From an uncultured Prevotellaceae bacterium (GTDB taxonomy: Bacteria > Bacteroidota > Bacteroidia > Bacteroidales > Bacteroidaceae), in the NCBI GenBank assembly GCA_900316645.1, contig ONDP01000001.1:160011-224010 (forward strand): 64,000 nt of DNA, written 5' to 3'. The notes under the pieces were generated by a model that ran no database searches, had not been told where the DNA came from, and saw nothing but the letters and a program-made list of their open reading frames with translations. Of the stretch, positions 33,988 through 43,190 are shown piece after piece. Position 1 is the first letter of the stretch. Each line of letters starts with the position of its first letter. Made by a program: the position numbers and the translations under genes.

Positions 33988-35358
33988 TTTCTTAGCTGCA
34001 GCTGCGCGAGCCCGGATGATGCCCATTACTGTAGTCTTTCCAAGACGGATATTGTCGAGCAGTGGACGATGAGCAGGACAGGTAAACTGACACGAGCCGC
34101 ATTCTATACAACTGACAACGTCTTCCTGTTCGCTGCGCTCCCAGTTCTGAACCTCAGCCAACTTAGCGAGGAGATATGGCTCGAGGCCCATCGGACAAAC
34201 GCCCACACACTTGGCGCAACGGATACAGGACTGTGGCTCCTTGCGGACAGCCTCGTCGTCAGAGATAATCGTCACGGAATTGGTTCCCTTGCAGATAGGC
34301 ACCTCGACGGAAGTCAGTGCCTTACCCATCATCGGGCCACCTGCCAACAACTTATTGTCGCCCTCAGGCATTCCGCCACAGGCATCAATCAAATCCTTCA
34401 TCGGTGTGCCCATGCGAACCAGGAAGTTGCCCGGATGCTGCAGGCGCTTGCCGGTGACGGTGGTATAGCGCTCGAACAAAGGCTTATGTTTCATCACTGC
34501 CTCGTAAACGGCAAAGGCAGTTCCGACATTCTGTACGATGGCACCCACATTGACAGGAATAGCAGGAGGGGCTGGCACCTGACGACGGATAACGGCGTCA
34601 ACCAGCTGTTTCTCACCGCCCTGAGGATAGCGCTGCTTCAGGGGCACTACCTCGACTTGATATTCAGAAGTGGCGAACACTTCGGCGCATTTACGGGTAA
34701 GCAAGTCGATGGCTGCGGGCTTGTTCGTTTCAATACCGATATAACCCTTCGTCACCTTGGCTCCCTTCATCAGCAGTTCGAGACCGACAAGAATCTCATC
34801 GGCATGTTCCATCATCAGACGATAGTCGGCGGTGATATAGGGCTCACACTCTACGGCATTAATGATAACGCACTCAGCCTTTGCTGTAGGCGGAGGAGTC
34901 AGTTTGATAAAGGTGGGGAAACATGCACCACCCATACCGACAACACCGGCATCCTTGATACGGGAAACAATCTCTTCGGGAGTCAGTTCGGGATGTTCCT
35001 TCACGGTCTCCAACTTATCAGAACGGTCAATCGTCTCTTCCCAGTCGTCGCCTTCTACATTAATTATAATAACCGGCTTACGATAACCTGTAGCATCGAT
35101 GGCCGTGTCAATCTTAAATACTGTGCCACTGACTGACGAGAAGATGGGGGCAGACACAAAACCGCCAGCCTCGGCAATCATCGTTCCCACTTTCACCTTG
35201 TCGCCCTTAGCCACAACGGGTTTGGCAGGAGCACCAATGTGCTGACTGAGCGGGAAGATAGCCTGCTTTGGCAATGCTGCCACCTGAGTGGCAACCTCGT
35301 GGGTCAGTTTATTCTCTTCGGGGTGGATACCACCAATTCGGAATGTTCTTGCGTTCAT
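33985..35358 (-). CDS. rnfC: Electron transport complex subunit RnfC
   Basis: A 457-residue peripheral subunit binding NADH, FMN and two [4Fe-4S] clusters. Glycine-rich nucleotide region GVVGMGGACFPTFIKL near residue 138; cluster motifs CIRCAKCVGVCPMGLEP and CIECGSCQFTCPAHRPL. I chose ATG 35358, which overlaps the rnfB stop as ATGA and gives MNARTFRIGGIHPEE; the longer frame to 35388 lies inside rnfB. The stop is set in a heptamer repeat. Confidence 0.96.
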   Translation of the reverse strand: MNARTFRIGGIHPEENKLTHEVATQVAALPKQAIFPLSQHIGAPAKPVVAKGDKVKVGTMIAEAGGFVSAPIFSSVSGTVFKIDTAIDATGYRKPVIIINVEGDDWEETIDRSDKLETVKEHPELTPEEIVSRIKDAGVVGMGGACFPTFIKLTPPPTAKAECVIINAVECEPYITADYRLMMEHADEILVGLELLMKGAKVTKGYIGIETNKPAAIDLLTRKCAEVFATSEYQVEVVPLKQRYPQGGEKQLVDAVIRRQVPAPPAIPVNVGAIVQNVGTAFAVYEAVMKHKPLFERYTTVTGKRLQHPGNFLVRMGTPMKDLIDACGGMPEGDNKLLAGGPMMGKALTSVEVPICKGTNSVTIISDDEAVRKEPQSCIRCAKCVGVCPMGLEPYLLAKLAEVQNWERSEQEDVVSCIECGSCQFTCPAHRPLLDNIRLGKTTVMGIIRARAAAAKK

Positions 35359-36251
35359 GCTTGTTCCTCCTTTCTTTCTGGTTGGCAAGTTGCACTATCA
35401 GTACTCGTTTCGGGTTTCGGTTTCGGAGCGGGGAAATTGACGGCGTGGATGGCCTTCGTCGGACAAACGGCTACACACTTGCGGCACAGACGGCACTTGT
35501 TGAAATCAATGTAGGAAATATTGTTCTCAACAGTAATGGCGCCAAAGGCGCACTCCTTCTCACACTTGCCGCAACCGATACAGGCAGCCTTACAAGCCTT
35601 CATGGCAACAGGACCCTTGTCCTTGTTGACACAGGAAACAAAGACTCTCCTACCCTTCAGCCCCTTCTTGCGAAGCTCAATAATATGACGTGGACATGCT
35701 TTCACACAGGCTCCACAGGAAGTACACTTCTCTTCGTCAACCTCAGGCAAACCAGTCTCTTCGTTCATATGAATGGCATCAAACTGACATGCAGCAACAC
35801 AGTCGCCACAGCCCAAGCAACCGAATCCGCAGGCTGTCTCGCCAGCACCGCAGGCATTCATTGCAGCACAAGTGCGCAAACCACTGTACTCGGCTATCTT
35901 CGGACGATGCTCGCAGGTACCATTACAACGCACCACAGCCACCATCGGCTCACCATTGGCGATAGCCATTCCAAGCAAATCAGCCACCTTGCCCATCACT
36001 TCTTGTCCACCGACGGGGCACTTCAAACCGTCGAGACTTCCTGCGTCAGCTCCCTTGACAAGAGCATCGGCCAAGCCACCACAGCCTGCAAAGCCACATC
36101 CACCGCAGTTGGCACCAGGCAGTACTTCGGTCACCTGGGCAATACGAGGATCCTCGTAGACATAGAATTTCTTGGAGCAGACATACAATACTATAGCAGC
36201 TATCAATCCGATACCGCCTAATACTGCAATCGCAATCAAAATAAAATTCAT
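35355..36251 (-). CDS. rnfB: Electron transport complex subunit RnfB
   Basis: A 298-residue ferredoxin-like subunit receiving electrons from reduced ferredoxin. An N-terminal membrane helix (residues 3-25) precedes GANCGGCGFAGCGGLADA, a [4Fe-4S] motif. Several CxxCxxCxxxC ferredoxin motifs follow (GCGDCVAAC, CTSCGACVKACP, GCGKCEKEC, CRLCRKCVAVCP). It lies 31 bases after rseC and is coupled to rnfC. Confidence 0.96.
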   Translation of the reverse strand: MNFILIAIAVLGGIGLIAAIVLYVCSKKFYVYEDPRIAQVTEVLPGANCGGCGFAGCGGLADALVKGADAGSLDGLKCPVGGQEVMGKVADLLGMAIANGEPMVAVVRCNGTCEHRPKIAEYSGLRTCAAMNACGAGETACGFGCLGCGDCVAACQFDAIHMNEETGLPEVDEEKCTSCGACVKACPRHIIELRKKGLKGRRVFVSCVNKDKGPVAMKACKAACIGCGKCEKECAFGAITVENNISYIDFNKCRLCRKCVAVCPTKAIHAVNFPAPKPKPETSTDSATCQPERKEEQA

Positions 36252-36282
36252 AATCTTTTGTATTTGTTTTAGTTATATATAT

Positions 36283-36696
36283 TTATTCAATTGTAAAAGC
36301 CATCTGGCGCTGCATCCGATGACGCATCAGATACAACAGTCCATAGTAAGGAATCAATGACAACAGCGCACTCAGGGCAGCTATTCCCTCGTCGCCTATC
36401 TGCCAAAGAACGATAACCAATATTGTCACCAAAAGCACAAAAGGGATTCCGAATGCCCACAAAAGTGCACGGGCGGCAACATCGCCGGAAGCCGAGACTG
36501 TGACTGGCTGACCAGGGAGCAATTCTCTTTCACGGGGATTGCAAAAAACATCAACAATTTTCTCCTTGGCTTCGGCAGCATTGCAATAGCCTGCCACTTT
36601 ACACGCAGCACAAGCAGAAGTCTGAAGAATACGCACATGAACGCATCCCTCATCAATACTGTCAATAACACCCTCGTGACGAATCTTATTACTCAT
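36283..36696 (-). CDS. rseC: RseC/SoxR-reducing family membrane protein
   Basis: A 137-residue protein with an N-terminal cysteine-bearing domain (TSACAACKVAGYC, four Cys) and two membrane helices (about 80-125). RseC-family proteins work with Rnf/Rsx complexes, for example in keeping SoxR reduced in enterics. Here it heads the rnf operon, as in many Bacteroidales. SoxR is not seen, so its partner is presumably Rnf itself. Confidence 0.9.
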   Translation of the reverse strand: MSNKIRHEGVIDSIDEGCVHVRILQTSACAACKVAGYCNAAEAKEKIVDVFCNPRERELLPGQPVTVSASGDVAARALLWAFGIPFVLLVTILVIVLWQIGDEGIAALSALLSLIPYYGLLYLMRHRMQRQMAFTIE

Positions 36697-36723
36697 AGAT
36701 TAGTAATCTCGACTTAGCAGTTG

Positions 36724-36731
36724 CAAAGATA
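36724..36731 (-). promoter_or_regulatory. -7 element (TATCTTTG) of the rseC-rnf operon
   Basis: On the minus strand TATCTTTG lies 27 bases before the rseC ATG. No clear -33 box at the expected distance. Confidence 0.55.
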
Positions 36732-36792
36732 CGATAAAAATGTGAATAAAAGTGGCATCTGATTAAATATTTTTGAAAAAAAGCCGTAATCG

Positions 36793-36824
36793 TTTGCAAT
36801 TTACCATTCTTTTGTATAATTTTG
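36793..36824 (+). promoter_or_regulatory. Promoter of the 36847 gene
   Basis: TTTG (36793-36796), a 20-base spacer and TAATTTTG (36817-36824), 22 bases before the start codon. Confidence 0.8.
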
Positions 36825-36846
36825 TAACGTCAAAAGAAAAGAATGA

Positions 36847-37287
36847 ATGAAAGCAACAGAACAAACACTACAGCAAATTGAACGAGCCATTCGCAAAGTG
36901 GCCGACAAGTTTCCCAATAATACGGAGGACAGCGTACTCACAGATATCCATCTGAGAGTGACGCAGGAAACTGGCGAACTGGTGGCATTCAATGACGACG
37001 ACAATGAAATCACAAGATGTATTATCGAACAATGGATTGATAATAAGGACGATAATTTCTATGAAGAAGTGGCAACTGTGTTGCGTTCTGTGCTCACCAA
37101 ACAGAAAAATGTCATAGAGGAAATGAGTATCCTCAAACCCTATTCATTTGTGCTTGAGGATGACGATCATGAACATATCGCAGAACTTTATCTGGTGGAC
37201 GACGACACTGCCATTATGGACAAAGAACTTATGGCAGGTCTTGATAAAGATCTGGACAGCTTCCTTGATAAGTTATTGAAAGACTGA
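36847..37287 (+). CDS. Acidic hypothetical protein
   Basis: A 146-residue cytoplasmic protein, strongly acidic, with helical N- and C-termini (MKATEQTLQQIERAIRKVAD; KELMAGLDKDLDSFLDKLL) and a central part with VTQETGELVAFNDDDNE and YSFVLEDDDHEHIAELYLVDDD. I do not recognise a named domain. It has a perfect promoter of its own and converges with the lipoprotein gene at 37295, so it is a single-gene unit. The strong promoter argues that the frame is real. Confidence 0.75.
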   Translation: MKATEQTLQQIERAIRKVADKFPNNTEDSVLTDIHLRVTQETGELVAFNDDDNEITRCIIEQWIDNKDDNFYEEVATVLRSVLTKQKNVIEEMSILKPYSFVLEDDDHEHIAELYLVDDDTAIMDKELMAGLDKDLDSFLDKLLKD

Positions 37288-37294
37288 CGCTGGC

Positions 37295-37567
37295 TTAATA
37301 TCCTTCACGGAACATTCGCTCGGCACCTGAAGCATCTGGGTGACCACCGGCTTCGCCTGGGATGTCGGGAATTTCCAGTAAAGGTTCATCCTCCCAACTA
37401 TCGTCTTCGGTAGTTTCCTTGATGTCATTCTTCTGTGCCGTATCTACAGGAATACGCACTTGTTCCATCTGAACACTATGATCCGTTTTCATGCGAAAGC
37501 GGTTGCAACCTACTATGGCAAAAACCATTAACACTGCTGAAACATAAAATAATTTCTTCATCGTCAT
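37295..37567 (-). CDS. Small lipoprotein, hypothetical
   Basis: A 90-residue protein with a lipoprotein signal (LFYVSAVLMVFAIVGC) and a short acidic, Pro/Gly-rich mature part without recognisable domain. Either ATG 37567 or ATG 37561 could start it; both keep the signal. It lies 17 bases after the GH73 gene, whose product acts on peptidoglycan, and is probably co-transcribed with it. Confidence 0.7.
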   Translation of the reverse strand: MTMKKLFYVSAVLMVFAIVGCNRFRMKTDHSVQMEQVRIPVDTAQKNDIKETTEDDSWEDEPLLEIPDIPGEAGGHPDASGAERMFREGY

Positions 37568-37584
37568 TTATAGTTTAGGTATTG

Positions 37585-38490
37585 TTATCTGATGCGTAGT
37601 CTATCCCCTACCCGAATCTGATAATCGGGCGTCAAATCGTTCATCTTGTAGAGATGTTTCAAGCGAATACCATAACGCTGAGCAATGGTGTACATGGACT
37701 CTCCCTCCTTGACGATATGGGGACGATTCTTATATTCTTTCGGGGCATTGCGGCGTTTCTTCTCTAACCAAACAAAATCGCCTTCATCAAGAACGGCATT
37801 CCGGTCGTTCTCGTTATACTTTGCCAACTTCTTATATGAAACATCCATTTCAGCACCTATCGTGCGGTAGGTGTCGCCAGCCTTGGCTATCACATAATAG
37901 TTCTTGTTAAACTCATAAACCCTATGGGTAAACATCCGACCACCAGAGGACGGTCCCAGACTTGGGCGACCACCCTTCTTGCCTTCATCGTATTCATAGA
38001 GCTTATAGAGCTGGATGATGTCTATCAACTGAATGGCATAACGCGGATTGGTAGCATAGCCACAAGATTTCAAACCGTAAGCCCAACCTTTATAGTCGGT
38101 TTGTTTCAGTTTGAACAGCGAACTATACCGCGAACTGGAGGACAGGAACTTAGAATGGTCTTCATAGCTCTCAGCCGCACTATTGTAAGCCCGGAAACAC
38201 TCATTGTTCCTGTCGTCATCGTGATAGACTCCTCTACCCGACCATCCGTGACACTTGATGCCGAAGTGATTATTTCCCTTGACGGCCAGTTCGCTCCTTC
38301 CGGCACCAGATTCCAGAACACCCTGAGCGAGAGTGATACTGGCTGGAATATGATAGCGCCTCATCTGGTCGATGGCCATGTCTTTATATTGGTCAAAATA
38401 CTGCTGAAATTGTTGACTCCATTTCATCTGTGCCTTCATCGGAACAGCACAGAACAGTATCAGCATAGCAGTAAGCAAGTTCTTTTTCAT
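37585..38490 (-). CDS. Exported N-acetylglucosaminidase (GH73) with LysM repeats
   Basis: A 301-residue peptidoglycan hydrolase. Signal peptide MKKNLLTAMLILFCAVPMKA; glucosaminidase domain at about residues 30-170 with PASITLAQGVLESGAGRS (catalytic Glu region) and NNHFGIKCH; two LysM modules at about 195-245 and 255-301 (YYVIAKAGDTYRTIG; HIVKEGESMYTIAQRYG). I chose ATG 38490 because it gives the signal peptide; the longer frame to 38601 crosses the promoter and the divergent cdd start. Likely role in cell-wall turnover or division. Confidence 0.92.
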   Translation of the reverse strand: MKKNLLTAMLILFCAVPMKAQMKWSQQFQQYFDQYKDMAIDQMRRYHIPASITLAQGVLESGAGRSELAVKGNNHFGIKCHGWSGRGVYHDDDRNNECFRAYNSAAESYEDHSKFLSSSSRYSSLFKLKQTDYKGWAYGLKSCGYATNPRYAIQLIDIIQLYKLYEYDEGKKGGRPSLGPSSGGRMFTHRVYEFNKNYYVIAKAGDTYRTIGAEMDVSYKKLAKYNENDRNAVLDEGDFVWLEKKRRNAPKEYKNRPHIVKEGESMYTIAQRYGIRLKHLYKMNDLTPDYQIRVGDRLRIR

Positions 38491-38508
38491 GAACAATTTT
38501 CTATTTAT

Positions 38509-38540
38509 GTTGCAAAAATAAGGAAAAATAATTATATTTG
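38509..38540 (+). promoter_or_regulatory. Overlapping divergent promoters for cdd and the GH73 gene
   Basis: Rightward: GTTG (38509-38512), 20 bases, TATATTTG (38533-38540), 19 bases before cdd. Leftward: TATTTTTG at 38520-38513 on the minus strand, 22 bases before the GH73 ATG. The two polymerase sites overlap, so only one can be used at a time. Confidence 0.65.
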
Positions 38541-38559
38541 CAACAAAAATCAAAAGTTT

Positions 38560-39033
38560 ATGGAAGAGTTGGTACTTAAATCGACTATTAAGGTAGCACA
38601 AATGACAGAATTGTCACCTTCAGAACAGGCTTTAATCAATAGTGCCATTGAAGCGACAAATCGTTCTTATGCGGTATATTCTAACTTCCATGTGGGAGCA
38701 GCGGTGTTACTGAAAAACGGAAAGACAGTCATTGGCTGCAATCAAGAGAATGTTTCTTTCGGAGCTGGCATTTGTGCCGAACGCAGTGCCATCTTTGCTG
38801 CCGGGGCGCAATATCCTGACGAACCTGTTGAAATGATAGCTATAGCAGCACGAAAACCTGACGGCCACCTGCAGGAAACACCTATCAGCCCTTGTGGCAT
38901 CTGCAGACAGGTGATGATAGAAGTAGAAACACGCTATCAACAAGCCATCAAACTACTGCTGTATGGCACAAAACATGTCTATGTTATCAACGGAATGAAA
39001 GACTTGATGCCTCTTAGCTTTACAGATTTCTAA
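38560..39033 (+). CDS. cdd: Cytidine deaminase
   Basis: A 157-residue zinc enzyme converting (deoxy)cytidine to (deoxy)uridine for salvage. Motifs: YSNFHVGAAVLL, CAERSAIFAAG (catalytic Glu and zinc Cys) and PCGICRQ (two zinc Cys). I chose ATG 38560, directly after the promoter; the same frame is open to 37924 only because it runs antisense to the GH73 gene. Its last 14 bases overlap the convergent beta-helix gene. Confidence 0.95.
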   Translation: MEELVLKSTIKVAQMTELSPSEQALINSAIEATNRSYAVYSNFHVGAAVLLKNGKTVIGCNQENVSFGAGICAERSAIFAAGAQYPDEPVEMIAIAARKPDGHLQETPISPCGICRQVMIEVETRYQQAIKLLLYGTKHVYVINGMKDLMPLSFTDF

Positions 39034-40303
39034 GATCGCCTATTTCCAAGCTATAGGCTGGCGACTCTTCCTTGATGGAGAAATTGTAAAAGAGATTGTC
39101 GGTATCAAACACCTTGAAATGTTTCTCTCCCTGAATGTCGTCCTTCGGACTCTCAAAGATGACATTCTCGAAATCTTCCATATCGGCAGGCTGTAAGGTG
39201 CGCAGAATACAGTTTCCGAAATAGAAATCAGTGCCTTCACCCATCACCACATCTTCCTCGTAACCCGTTACCAATGTGTTTTCACACATCAGCATACTTG
39301 TAGCATCAAAGCGAAGGGCAACGCCCCTTTCGGCAGTGAACGGATAGAATTGTGCCAAAGTGGTGTGATTGACGGAAACTGATGAAGACATCATATTCAA
39401 GCAATCACCCAGGGTATTTGTGATGCGACAGCTGTCTAATGTCGCATGAGAATTGTCAACCTCAAGACCAACTCCTTTGCAATTATGAATGGTGCAGCGA
39501 AGCAGCGACAGTGAAGAATTGTCATCACACGAAATACCCGTATAGCTGCTTCTGATTTCACAGTCTTGCAAACTGTTGTCAGCAGAAGAACGAATAAAAA
39601 TGCCCTTCCATTGTCCACTGACCCTGTCATAGGGCAGATAAGGGAACATACGATCCAGTCGGTCGCCTCGGAAAAGACAGCTATCTGCCACTAATCTTCC
39701 ATTGACTTCTATTCCTGCCCCATCATGAAAATAGAACTGGGTGTGCGACAACTGGAGTGTTGCCCCTTGATTGATAACAATACCTTTTTGGAAGACAACA
39801 GGTCTGCGTTCGTCGATAACCATATCTTCCTTCACCACAAGTTCATCGTTGTACAAGATAGCCTTCCAACTATAGGCGCTAATCTTCATGGGTTGCTCCC
39901 TGCCATTCTCCAATGCGAATACCAAGAAGTCTTCTATGCGTTGGGGAATGTCTTTCTCGGTTTGAGGTGCCGTCAGTTCCACAAAGACTCGAATGGAATC
40001 TTCTTTACGAATCTCAAAATCATAGGCAACGGAATCGATATAGTTGCCATCGACGTTGACACGAAAACCTGATTGCGACGGGTGTTGAAGACGCACTTCG
40101 CGGATGCGGATACCGGCATTTCCCTTGTTATATACCCAGAAATCGTAAGTACGTGTTGAAGTCGTGGCAAATACAGTATCCATTGCCAGACTGTCAATCG
40201 AAAAATCGAGCATAGCAGATGCGTCTGACGAAAACTTATCGTTGTCAGAGCAGCTCACCAAAAGGGTGGCAAGAATCCAAATGAGCAAAGGAATCCGTTT
40301 CAT
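39020..40303 (-). CDS. Beta-helix surface or periplasmic lipoprotein
   Basis: A 427-residue protein with a lipoprotein signal (PLLIWILATLLVSC). The N-terminal half has an immunoglobulin-like or adaptor look (TRTYDFWVYNKGNAGIRI). From about residue 200 a right-handed parallel beta-helix is suggested by repeating turns (LQDCEIRSSYTGISCDDNS, LLRCTIHNCKGVGLEVDNS, LDSCRITNTLGDC). Similar proteins occur in Bacteroidales without assigned function. Catalytic residues for a lyase are not evident. I chose ATG 40303 because it gives the lipoprotein signal. A 13-bp inverted repeat brackets this start. Confidence 0.8.
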   Translation of the reverse strand: MKRIPLLIWILATLLVSCSDNDKFSSDASAMLDFSIDSLAMDTVFATTSTRTYDFWVYNKGNAGIRIREVRLQHPSQSGFRVNVDGNYIDSVAYDFEIRKEDSIRVFVELTAPQTEKDIPQRIEDFLVFALENGREQPMKISAYSWKAILYNDELVVKEDMVIDERRPVVFQKGIVINQGATLQLSHTQFYFHDGAGIEVNGRLVADSCLFRGDRLDRMFPYLPYDRVSGQWKGIFIRSSADNSLQDCEIRSSYTGISCDDNSSLSLLRCTIHNCKGVGLEVDNSHATLDSCRITNTLGDCLNMMSSSVSVNHTTLAQFYPFTAERGVALRFDATSMLMCENTLVTGYEEDVVMGEGTDFYFGNCILRTLQPADMEDFENVIFESPKDDIQGEKHFKVFDTDNLFYNFSIKEESPAYSLEIGDLRNL

Positions 40304-40325
40304 CTGTAGAAAAAACGGATTCCTT
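40288..40325 (-). repeat. 13-bp perfect inverted repeat around a start codon
   Basis: Bases 40313-40325 and 40288-40300 pair perfectly with a 12-base loop. On the minus strand the loop ends with the ATG of the beta-helix lipoprotein, and the 3' arm is codons 2-6. It would hide the start in the mRNA. It might also slow transcripts coming from rubrerythrin, but there is no T-run after it. Confidence 0.75.
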
Positions 40326-40340
40326 CGTGTATTATTGCCT

Positions 40341-40898
40341 TTACTTACCAAAATATCTCTTCAGAAGTCCAGCAAATCCTGCACCATGACGTGCTTCGTC
40401 CTTAGCCATCTCGTGAACAGTGTCGTGGATAGCATCGAAACCGGCAGCCTTTGCATTCTTGGCAATACGGAACTTATCCTCGCAAGCACCGGCCTCGGCA
40501 GCAGCACGTTTCTCAAGATTGGTCTTAGTATCCCATACACACTCGCCCAGCAGTTCGGCAAAGCGAGAAGCATGATCGGCCTCTTCAAAAGCATAACGCT
40601 TGAAAGCCTCTGCAATTTCGGGATATCCCTCGCGGTCAGCCTGACGAGCCATTGCCAGATACATTCCTACCTCGCCGCACTCACCATTGAAGTGGTTGCG
40701 CAGGTCGTCAATCATCTCCTGGCTTACACCCTCGGGCTTTCCGTCGCCAATACGATGTACTGTTGCATAGGTTGTCTCACCTTCATCCTTTAATTCAGAG
40801 AACTTAGAAGCTGGAGCCTTACAGATTGGGCACTTCTCGGGAGCAGCATCGCCTTCATAGATATATCCACAAACGGCACAAATAAATTTCTTCTTCAT
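40341..40898 (-). CDS. Reverse rubrerythrin
   Basis: A 185-residue non-haem iron protein of the peroxide-reducing type. The order is reversed compared with classical rubrerythrin: the rubredoxin domain is N-terminal (CAVCGYIY and CPICKAPAS, residues 7-26) and the four-helix di-iron domain C-terminal, with carboxylate/His ligands in [21 protein letters not shown] and [10 protein letters not shown]. It serves as NADH/rubredoxin-linked peroxidase in anaerobes. It has its own promoter and is separated from the next leftward gene by only 37 bases. Confidence 0.95.
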   Translation of the reverse strand: MKKKFICAVCGYIYEGDAAPEKCPICKAPASKFSELKDEGETTYATVHRIGDGKPEGVSQEMIDDLRNHFNGECGEVGMYLAMARQADREGYPEIAEAFKRYAFEEADHASRFAELLGECVWDTKTNLEKRAAAEAGACEDKFRIAKNAKAAGFDAIHDTVHEMAKDEARHGAGFAGLLKRYFGK

Positions 40899-40938
40899 AA
40901 TTGTAATTGTTTAAGATTAGTAATAAAACTTATTTTTG

Positions 40939-40970
40939 CAAAGATACGGAGAAAAAATAAATCCCGCAAA
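40939..40970 (-). promoter_or_regulatory. Promoter of rubrerythrin, embedded in a terminator
   Basis: On the minus strand TTTG (40967-40970), a 20-base spacer and TATCTTTG (40939-40946). The -33 box is part of the stem of the preceding leftward terminator (40954-40987). Confidence 0.85.
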
Positions 40971-40987
40971 TTATTGTGGGATTTATC
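40954..40987 (-). terminator. Intrinsic terminator of the fur-purA-hisS-CE12 run
   Basis: On the minus strand ATAAATCCCACAA pairs with TTTGCGGGATTTAT, followed by a T-run. It lies 24 bases after the CE12 stop. Confidence 0.85.
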
Positions 40988-41010
40988 TTATAATTTAGAC
41001 GATGTTTAAA

Positions 41011-41835
41011 TCACTTTTTTTCAACAATATGATACTTATTCAACAGAGGAATTTCTGTCACTAAGGCTTCTGCCAATAACCCTGCCACGATATGAGCACC
41101 ATATATATTATAATGTGTATTATCCTGGCGACCTTGTGGTAAGGCTGGATGTTCTCCGGGCTTGTACCACATGTGGAGTTTCTTTGACCCTTCGACACCA
41201 AGTTTCTGTTCCAAGTCATGAGTAATGCGTGTGGCATCTACAAAATGCGCATTCATCCGCATTGCCACATCTCTTGGTGCAACAGCATACAAATGATGAG
41301 TATCAACCAGAGAGTCGCCCTCTACCACCTTGGCACCGTCAGAGAATGTTGTATTTCGTAAAGCCTCGTCATCATCATTCTTGGCTGGTTTGGCAGCAAA
41401 ATTACGACGCACTACAGGATTCATAATAATGGGGATTCCACCCTTTTCACGTGCCTCACGGACAAACTTGGACAAGTTATAGTCAAATATCGATCCTGGA
41501 TCGGTATGACGTTCCACTTGAGGCTTCTCGTCATTATGTCCAAACTGGATAATGACATAGTCGCCTGGTTTCATCAGCGAAAGCACCTTGTCCCAACGTC
41601 CTTCATTGATAAAACTCTTTGACGACCTACCATTGACAGCATGATTGTCAACACGGATATAGGCAGAGTCGAAATACTCCTGCAGTGCCATTCCCCATCC
41701 TCGTTCTGGCGAGCCTGTCGACAGGTCTTTCTTGGCAGCAGTAGAGTCGCCAATAATGAATATCGTTGTCACATGGTCCTTCGTAAAGGAGGTCAGCACG
41801 ACAAAAGCAACTAATATGTAAAAGAGTTTCTTCAT
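41011..41835 (-). CDS. SGNH/GDSL esterase, rhamnogalacturonan acetylesterase type (CE12)
   Basis: A 274-residue exported esterase, signal peptide in the first 18 residues. SGNH blocks: [12 protein letters not shown] (catalytic Ser), [12 protein letters not shown] (Gly), IQFGHNDEK (Asn) and [14 protein letters not shown] (Asp/His). This matches CE12 enzymes that remove acetyl groups from pectin (rhamnogalacturonan). No pectinase cluster lies nearby; the gene is instead coupled to hisS by a four-base overlap. Confidence 0.88.
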   Translation of the reverse strand: MKKLFYILVAFVVLTSFTKDHVTTIFIIGDSTAAKKDLSTGSPERGWGMALQEYFDSAYIRVDNHAVNGRSSKSFINEGRWDKVLSLMKPGDYVIIQFGHNDEKPQVERHTDPGSIFDYNLSKFVREAREKGGIPIIMNPVVRRNFAAKPAKNDDDEALRNTTFSDGAKVVEGDSLVDTHHLYAVAPRDVAMRMNAHFVDATRITHDLEQKLGVEGSKKLHMWYKPGEHPALPQGRQDNTHYNIYGAHIVAGLLAEALVTEIPLLNKYHIVEKK

Positions 41836-43190
41836 ATCAGACTTATCAGTTCTTCGGGGGTAACCATCTGCTGTTCGCCAGTCTCCATATTCTTCAACGT
41901 GATTTTGCCCTCGTTGATTTCGTTCTCACCGGCAAGTGCTACAAATGGTATATGTTTGGCATTGGCATAAGCCATCTGCTTCTTCATCTTTGCAGCATCA
42001 GGGAATATTTCGGCACTAATGCCTTGCACGCGAACCTTTTTAATAATAGGCAGGCAATAGGCCGTTTCCTTTTCTCCGAAATTGATGAAAAGAATCTGGG
42101 TGGCATTCATGGAGTCTTTTGGATACAAATCCAATGTATTCAAGACATCATAGATGCGGTCAGCTCCGAAAGAGATTCCTACTCCACTCAGTCCTGGCAA
42201 GCCAAAGATACCTGTCAGATTATCATAGCGACCTCCACCGGTAATGCTGCCCATTTCCACATCCAGGGCCTTTACTTCAAAAATAGCGCCTGTATAGTAG
42301 TTCAAGCCGCGAGCCAATGTCAGGTCGAGCTGTATCTCATTCTGCAGTCCGACAGCATCCAGGTGATTCAGAATATAACGTGTCTCTTCCACGCCTTTCA
42401 CACCTGTCTCACTACTTGCCAGAACCTGGGCAATAGTCTGCAGTTTCTCCTCATTCGTTCCCGAAAGCGAGATAATGGGTTGCAGTTTGCTTATCTGCTC
42501 CTCGCTGAGTCCGTCTTCACGCAATTCGGCATTCACATTATCAATACCTATCTTGTCGAGCTTGTCGATAGCTACTGTGATTTCTACAATTTTATCAGCA
42601 GCACCAATCACCTCTGCAATACCCGACAGAATCTTGCGGTTATTGATTTTTATCTGTACACGAATACCGAAACGGGTAAATACTGTATCGACGATTTGCA
42701 TCAGCTCCACTTCGTTCAGCAGAGAGTCGGAACCCACGATATCGGCATCACACTGATAGAATTCGCGGTAGCGCCCCTTCTGTGGGCGGTCAGCACGCCA
42801 GACGGGTTGAATCTGATAACGCTTAAATGGCAGCTGTAATTCCTCACGGTGCATCACCACATAGCGGGCAAAGGGCACGGTGAGATCGTAACGCAAGCCC
42901 TTTTCACACAACTTGGCAGCCAAATGATTGGCATTACGCTCCAACAGTTCCTGATCGGGCACCTTGCTGAGGAAATCACCACTGTTCAATACTTTGAAAA
43001 GAAGTTTGTCGCCCTCTTCACCATACTTGCCCATCAGGGTCTGAAGCGTTTCCATAGCCGGTGTCTCTATCTGCTGAAAACCATAGAGAGCATACACCTC
43101 ACGGATAGTGTTGAAAATATAGTTGCGCTTGGCCATCTCGACGGGGCCGAAGTCGCGCGTTCCTTTGGGTATATTGGGTTTATTTGCCAT
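41832..43190 (-). CDS. hisS: Histidyl-tRNA synthetase
   Basis: Class II synthetase, 452 residues. Motifs: KGTRDFGP at the N-terminus, [27 protein letters not shown]-type motif 2 (only its ends quoted: [21 protein letters not shown]), and [15 protein letters not shown]-terminal anticodon domain starts near residue 345. It overlaps purA by eleven bases and the CE12 gene by four. Confidence 0.96.
   Translation of the reverse strand: MANKPNIPKGTRDFGPVEMAKRNYIFNTIREVYALYGFQQIETPAMETLQTLMGKYGEEGDKLLFKVLNSGDFLSKVPDQELLERNANHLAAKLCEKGLRYDLTVPFARYVVMHREELQLPFKRYQIQPVWRADRPQKGRYREFYQCDADIVGSDSLLNEVELMQIVDTVFTRFGIRVQIKINNRKILSGIAEVIGAADKIVEITVAIDKLDKIGIDNVNAELREDGLSEEQISKLQPIISLSGTNEEKLQTIAQVLASSETGVKGVEETRYILNHLDAVGLQNEIQLDLTLARGLNYYTGAIFEVKALDVEMGSITGGGRYDNLTGIFGLPGLSGVGISFGADRIYDVLNTLDLYPKDSMNATQILFINFGEKETAYCLPIIKKVRVQGISAEIFPDAAKMKKQMAYANAKHIPFVALAGENEINEGKITLKNMETGEQQMVTPEELISLI

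Noticed and set aside
34069-36221. Two long plus-strand frames (34069-35136 and 35268-36221)
   Set aside because: They are complementary shadows of rnfC and rnfB; their translations have no domain-like pattern.
37924-38559. Long N-terminal extension of cytidine deaminase
   Set aside because: The open frame is the antisense shadow of the GH73 gene; the cdd promoter and family N-terminus place the start at 38560.
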